Shown here piece after piece: positions 61,882 to 64,000 of a stretch of 64,000 nt of DNA. Made by a program: the position numbers and the translations under genes. Numbering within the stretch: position 1 is the first letter of the stretch; each line of letters begins with the position of its first letter. The stretch is taken from assembly GCA_905181785.1 (NCBI GenBank), contig CAJIZC010000023.1, positions 62,001-126,000 of the forward strand, written 5' to 3'. A model generated the notes under the pieces. That model saw only the letters and a list, made by a program, of their open reading frames with translations. It did not search any database and was not told where the DNA came from. Source of the DNA: an uncultured Candidatus Poseidoniales archaeon. GTDB lineage: Archaea > Thermoplasmatota > Poseidoniia > Poseidoniales > Poseidoniaceae.

Positions 61882-62997
61882 TCAAGCTTGCTGAGTTGCT
61901 GCTTTCCAGGCGTCCAGCCATGCATCCATGTTGGCGTCAATTTCCTCATAGGTCATGGTTGTCACCACAGACGGAACATCGGCATGGTGCCGGTAGCCAT
62001 TCGTTTCGGGCAAATCGGTCCCCTCGAGAACAGAGTACATGAGGTTGTTTTCAGGCATGTTGGTGTTGACATCGGTTGAGAGCAAATAATCGATGAAGAG
62101 GTTTGCTCCATTGACTTGGGCTGCGCCGTTTATGATTCCGGTGTATTCCACTTGATGGAAACTGGAATGGTCCAACATCAACGATGTCGAGTGAGTGTAG
62201 TTTTCGGCATAGAACGCTTCCACACCGGGCGAATGGCAGTAGGACACCGTCATCCAGGCATCACCGATATAGCCCTCAGTGTACTCACCGTAACCACCTG
62301 TGTAATGCGTCTCATAGGCTTCAGTCCATCCTGTTGTGATGATTGCATCATTGGCCAACATGTCGGTCCACCATGCCATAGCGTCGCCTTCAGTTTCGTA
62401 ACTGAAGTACTCCATGGTCGCCACTAAAAAGGCCCGGCCTGGTGAGGATGTCACAGGTGAAGGGAAGGCGATTTTGCCTTTCCACTCTTCCTCAGTCAAG
62501 TTGTGCAGGTGAGTTGGCACCGTCATGTTCGCTTCGCTTAGAGCGTCTTCATCATAATTGAGGCACACATCACCCTGATCGAAAGGAATGGCTTGATCCC
62601 CTGCGTAGAAGGCAGAAGCAGAACTTGCGATGTTGACCGGTGTTGCTGCATGGGGTTGGAGCAGGCAATTCTCGATGGCTGTCGGCAAGTAGGTGTTGTC
62701 CAGGCCAATCATCAAATCAGCTTGTTGAGCACTTTTCGTTAACATCATTTGGTCCAGAATGCCACCGGCATCGTCGACCTTAATCATCTCAACCGGAATG
62801 CCAGTTTGGTTTGTGAATTCATCGGTGACCGTTTCCGAAAGGGCTGTAATGTCATAGGTCAAGATTCGCAACACACCGTCATCAGCGTGCCCTGCAGGCA
62901 GCACTGAACAATCATCGTTTGATTCCGTCTGTTCGAGGCAACCTGTGAGCGGGGCGAAAAGAAGCACGCACATCAGCAAGAGAGCGTTCAACTTCAT
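61882..62997 (-). CDS. tbpA: Thiamine-binding lipoprotein-like periplasmic protein
   Basis: 371 residues. A lipobox-like signal (LLLMCVLLFAPLTGC) anchors it outside the membrane. Family landmarks of TbpA/ThiB are RILTYDITALSETVTDEF, MIGLDNTYLPTAIEN, PFDQGDVCLNYDEDAL, FPSPVTSSPGRAFLVATMEYF and GWTEAYETHYTGGY. The ATG overlaps the stop of the regulator gene (ATGA). It captures thiamine (or a related pyrimidine) for the ThiPQ importer. Confidence 0.9.
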   Translation of the reverse strand: MKLNALLLMCVLLFAPLTGCLEQTESNDDCSVLPAGHADDGVLRILTYDITALSETVTDEFTNQTGIPVEMIKVDDAGGILDQMMLTKSAQQADLMIGLDNTYLPTAIENCLLQPHAATPVNIASSASAFYAGDQAIPFDQGDVCLNYDEDALSEANMTVPTHLHNLTEEEWKGKIAFPSPVTSSPGRAFLVATMEYFSYETEGDAMAWWTDMLANDAIITTGWTEAYETHYTGGYGEYTEGYIGDAWMTVSYCHSPGVEAFYAENYTHSTSLMLDHSSFHQVEYTGIINGAAQVNGANLFIDYLLSTDVNTNMPENNLMYSVLEGTDLPETNGYRHHADVPSVVTTMTYEEIDANMDAWLDAWKAATQQA

Positions 62998-63860
62998 GCC
63001 GCAGCCTCCCCAAGAGCGCCAACGATTTGGTGGGTTCGGTCCACCAATTCAAGTGGATTGTGCGCCAGAACGTAGAGCGAAGGTTCCCATCCAAAAGCAC
63101 CTTCATCAAGCAGAACATCATGCTTACCGTTGCTTCCTGAAACTTCACCTTTTGGAGCAAATCCAAAGGTGTAGCCAAGTTGTTCGCATGCTTGTTTGAT
63201 CCGTTCAACTTCGACACCAGTTTCGTTCATTGGAGGACGGATGTTGAGAGCGGCGACTTTTGCCTCGTCTTGGCTGTGCACGGCAAGGAGCAAATTCGCC
63301 AAGTGCTTGGAAGTTCCAAATGCCGGGGTTTCGTGGTGGCGCAACGCTCCATCGACCAGCGTGATGCGGCCAGGGAAGGCTGCCACTTCCTCGGTGCTGA
63401 ACGCACCATGTGTGCAAGAAGCAATGTTGAGTCCAACTGCTGGCACTGCTTTGCCAATGCGCTTGACATCCAATCGGCTTGCAGCCCATTCGAGTCGACG
63501 AAGAAGGGCTCGTTGTTCTTGCCCAGCATCGAGATCCAGTCCAGTGAGGGTTTTGTCAAACCGAAGGGTATGATTGCCGGTGAATTGCAGTTCAACGATG
63601 AGCCGCTGGCGCACGACCTGTATGTCCGGGCCCATGTTGGCGAGCGCTTGTGAGAGTTCATTCCCCCAACTGTCGATGGTCGCTTCATCAGCAGTGGCAC
63701 CGAGAGCGCTCGGTGTCTTTTGCATCTGCCGTGAAATGGTGCTCTGGGTTGAGCCAAGCAGGTCTGCAATGTCATTTTGTGACCAGCCCTTTGTACGGAG
63801 GTCCTTCGCTACGTGTTGGTGTAATCGTTCAAGCCACTTGTCGCCAATGATGCCGAGCAT
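62994..63860 (-). CDS. thiR: ThiR-like transcription regulator (HTH plus ThiN domain)
   Basis: 288 residues. A helix-turn-helix of Xre/GntR-like form (WSQNDIADLLGSTQSTISRQM, about 26-46) is followed by a ThiN domain (about 130-288; VGLNIASCTHGAF, FGTSKHLANLLLAVHS, AALNIRPPMNETGVEVERI). ThiN domains bind thiamine phosphate; HTH-ThiN fusions (ThiR) regulate archaeal thiamine genes. First gene of the transport operon, overlapping tbpA as ATGA, so it probably controls its own operon. Confidence 0.85.
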   Translation of the reverse strand: MLGIIGDKWLERLHQHVAKDLRTKGWSQNDIADLLGSTQSTISRQMQKTPSALGATADEATIDSWGNELSQALANMGPDIQVVRQRLIVELQFTGNHTLRFDKTLTGLDLDAGQEQRALLRRLEWAASRLDVKRIGKAVPAVGLNIASCTHGAFSTEEVAAFPGRITLVDGALRHHETPAFGTSKHLANLLLAVHSQDEAKVAALNIRPPMNETGVEVERIKQACEQLGYTFGFAPKGEVSGSNGKHDVLLDEGAFGWEPSLYVLAHNPLELVDRTHQIVGALGEAAA

Positions 63861-63898
63861 ACCATGTGGTTCGGACCTCTCCTATTCAATGTTGCTCG

Positions 63899-63905
63899 TA
63901 AATTA
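63899..63905 (-). promoter_or_regulatory. Candidate TATA box of the thiamine operon
   Basis: The minus strand reads CATAATTTACG; the AT-rich core lies about 42 bases before the thiR ATG, the distance seen for the tfb TATA box, and would give a leader of about 15-18 bases containing AGGAGAGGT as ribosome site. Confidence 0.45.
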
Positions 63906-63917
63906 TGCAGTATGCAT
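63905..63917 (-). promoter_or_regulatory. 13-base palindrome, candidate ThiR operator
   Basis: ATGCA-GTA-TGCAT is a perfect five-base inverted repeat with a three-base centre. It directly joins, or overlaps by one base, the upstream edge of the likely TATA element (TAATTTA on the minus strand, 63899-63905), so a bound regulator would block TBP/TFB. The thiR start is 45 bases downstream. Identity as the ThiR site is inferred from position. Confidence 0.4.
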
Positions 63918-64000
63918 GAGTTTGGCTGCCGACTCTGAATCAACGAAATTACTGTTCTGTTGCATTGATTCGAGTGGCTAAATCGATGTACGGCGCCAAC
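63918..64000. other. Right edge, no gene seen
   Basis: The last 83 bases hold no credible coding start or RNA. They are upstream of the thiamine operon promoter and probably part of an intergenic region continuing outside the window. Confidence 0.4.

Noticed and set aside
1-64000. CRISPR array, transposase, integrase or rRNA
   Set aside because: No regularly spaced repeats, no recombinase or transposase motifs in any frame and no rRNA-like sequence were seen.

Overview
The window is a gene-dense stretch (about 52% GC by eye) of an archaeal chromosome. Archaeal marks are a LonB protease, TFB, ribosomal protein eL40, a UPF0147 protein, archaeosine-type tRNA-guanine transglycosylase, CTP-dependent riboflavin kinase, archaeal NMN adenylyltransferase, an archaeal prepilin peptidase and a ThiR-like regulator. 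They sit among genes of bacterial flavour: GrpE, TatC, citrate synthase, FolD and a SUF operon. This mix best fits a marine Thermoplasmatota lineage (Marine Group II/Poseidoniales or a relative). That assignment is inference, because there is no rRNA here. I see no CRISPR array, insertion sequence, integrase or phage gene.

Layout. 1-8.5 kb: LonB (cut by the left edge), an MFS exporter, an AI-2E-type permease, UPF0147, prepilin peptidase, eL40, a beta-lactamase-fold protein that has lost its metal site, a propeller-like protein, a small zinc protein and TFB. 8.7-18 kb: purA, tRNA-Ala, two orphan small genes, a secreted S15/CocE-type hydrolase, a DEAD-box helicase, PheS, a zinc-ribbon membrane protein, an aminotransferase and tRNA-Thr. 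18-26 kb: FolD, a PHP phosphoesterase, TatC, a PAP2 membrane phosphatase, an unusual GDPD-family protein and citrate synthase. 25.7-30.3 kb: a tightly coupled operon of a DUF835 protein, a DnaA-like AAA+ protein and a YkgJ-type cysteine-cluster protein. 30-36.4 kb: DUF309, two membrane proteins, Kbl, RibK, TruA, a TPR-like protein and a bPH-domain membrane protein.

36.5-42 kb: a five-gene operon of two ABC-2 export systems ending in a possible AttH/CrtC-type lipocalin. 42-45 kb: a 755-residue TGT/ArcS-like/PUA protein and a NifU-like protein. 45-50.2 kb: the Fe-S assembly operon sufC-sufB-sufD-sufS-sufE-sufT. 50-57 kb: a DRG-family GTPase, GrpE, a Lys/Ala-rich basic protein, NadM, a class V aminotransferase, PdxT, a radical SAM protein and tRNA-Val, whose 3' end is duplicated downstream. 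57-64 kb: a thioredoxin-CcdA fusion, a second PAP2 protein and a thiamine-uptake operon led by its probable regulator, with a candidate operator at the promoter.

The best leads for undescribed biology are: the GDPD-family protein whose HRG catalytic motif lies at the C-terminus; the DUF835/DnaA-like/YkgJ operon, whose ATPase has Arg in place of the Walker A Lys; the tRNA transglycosylase that has lost all four zinc ligands and carries a degenerate ArcS-like module; the metal-site-less beta-lactamase fold; and the paired exporter operon with a calcium-repeat-like loop.
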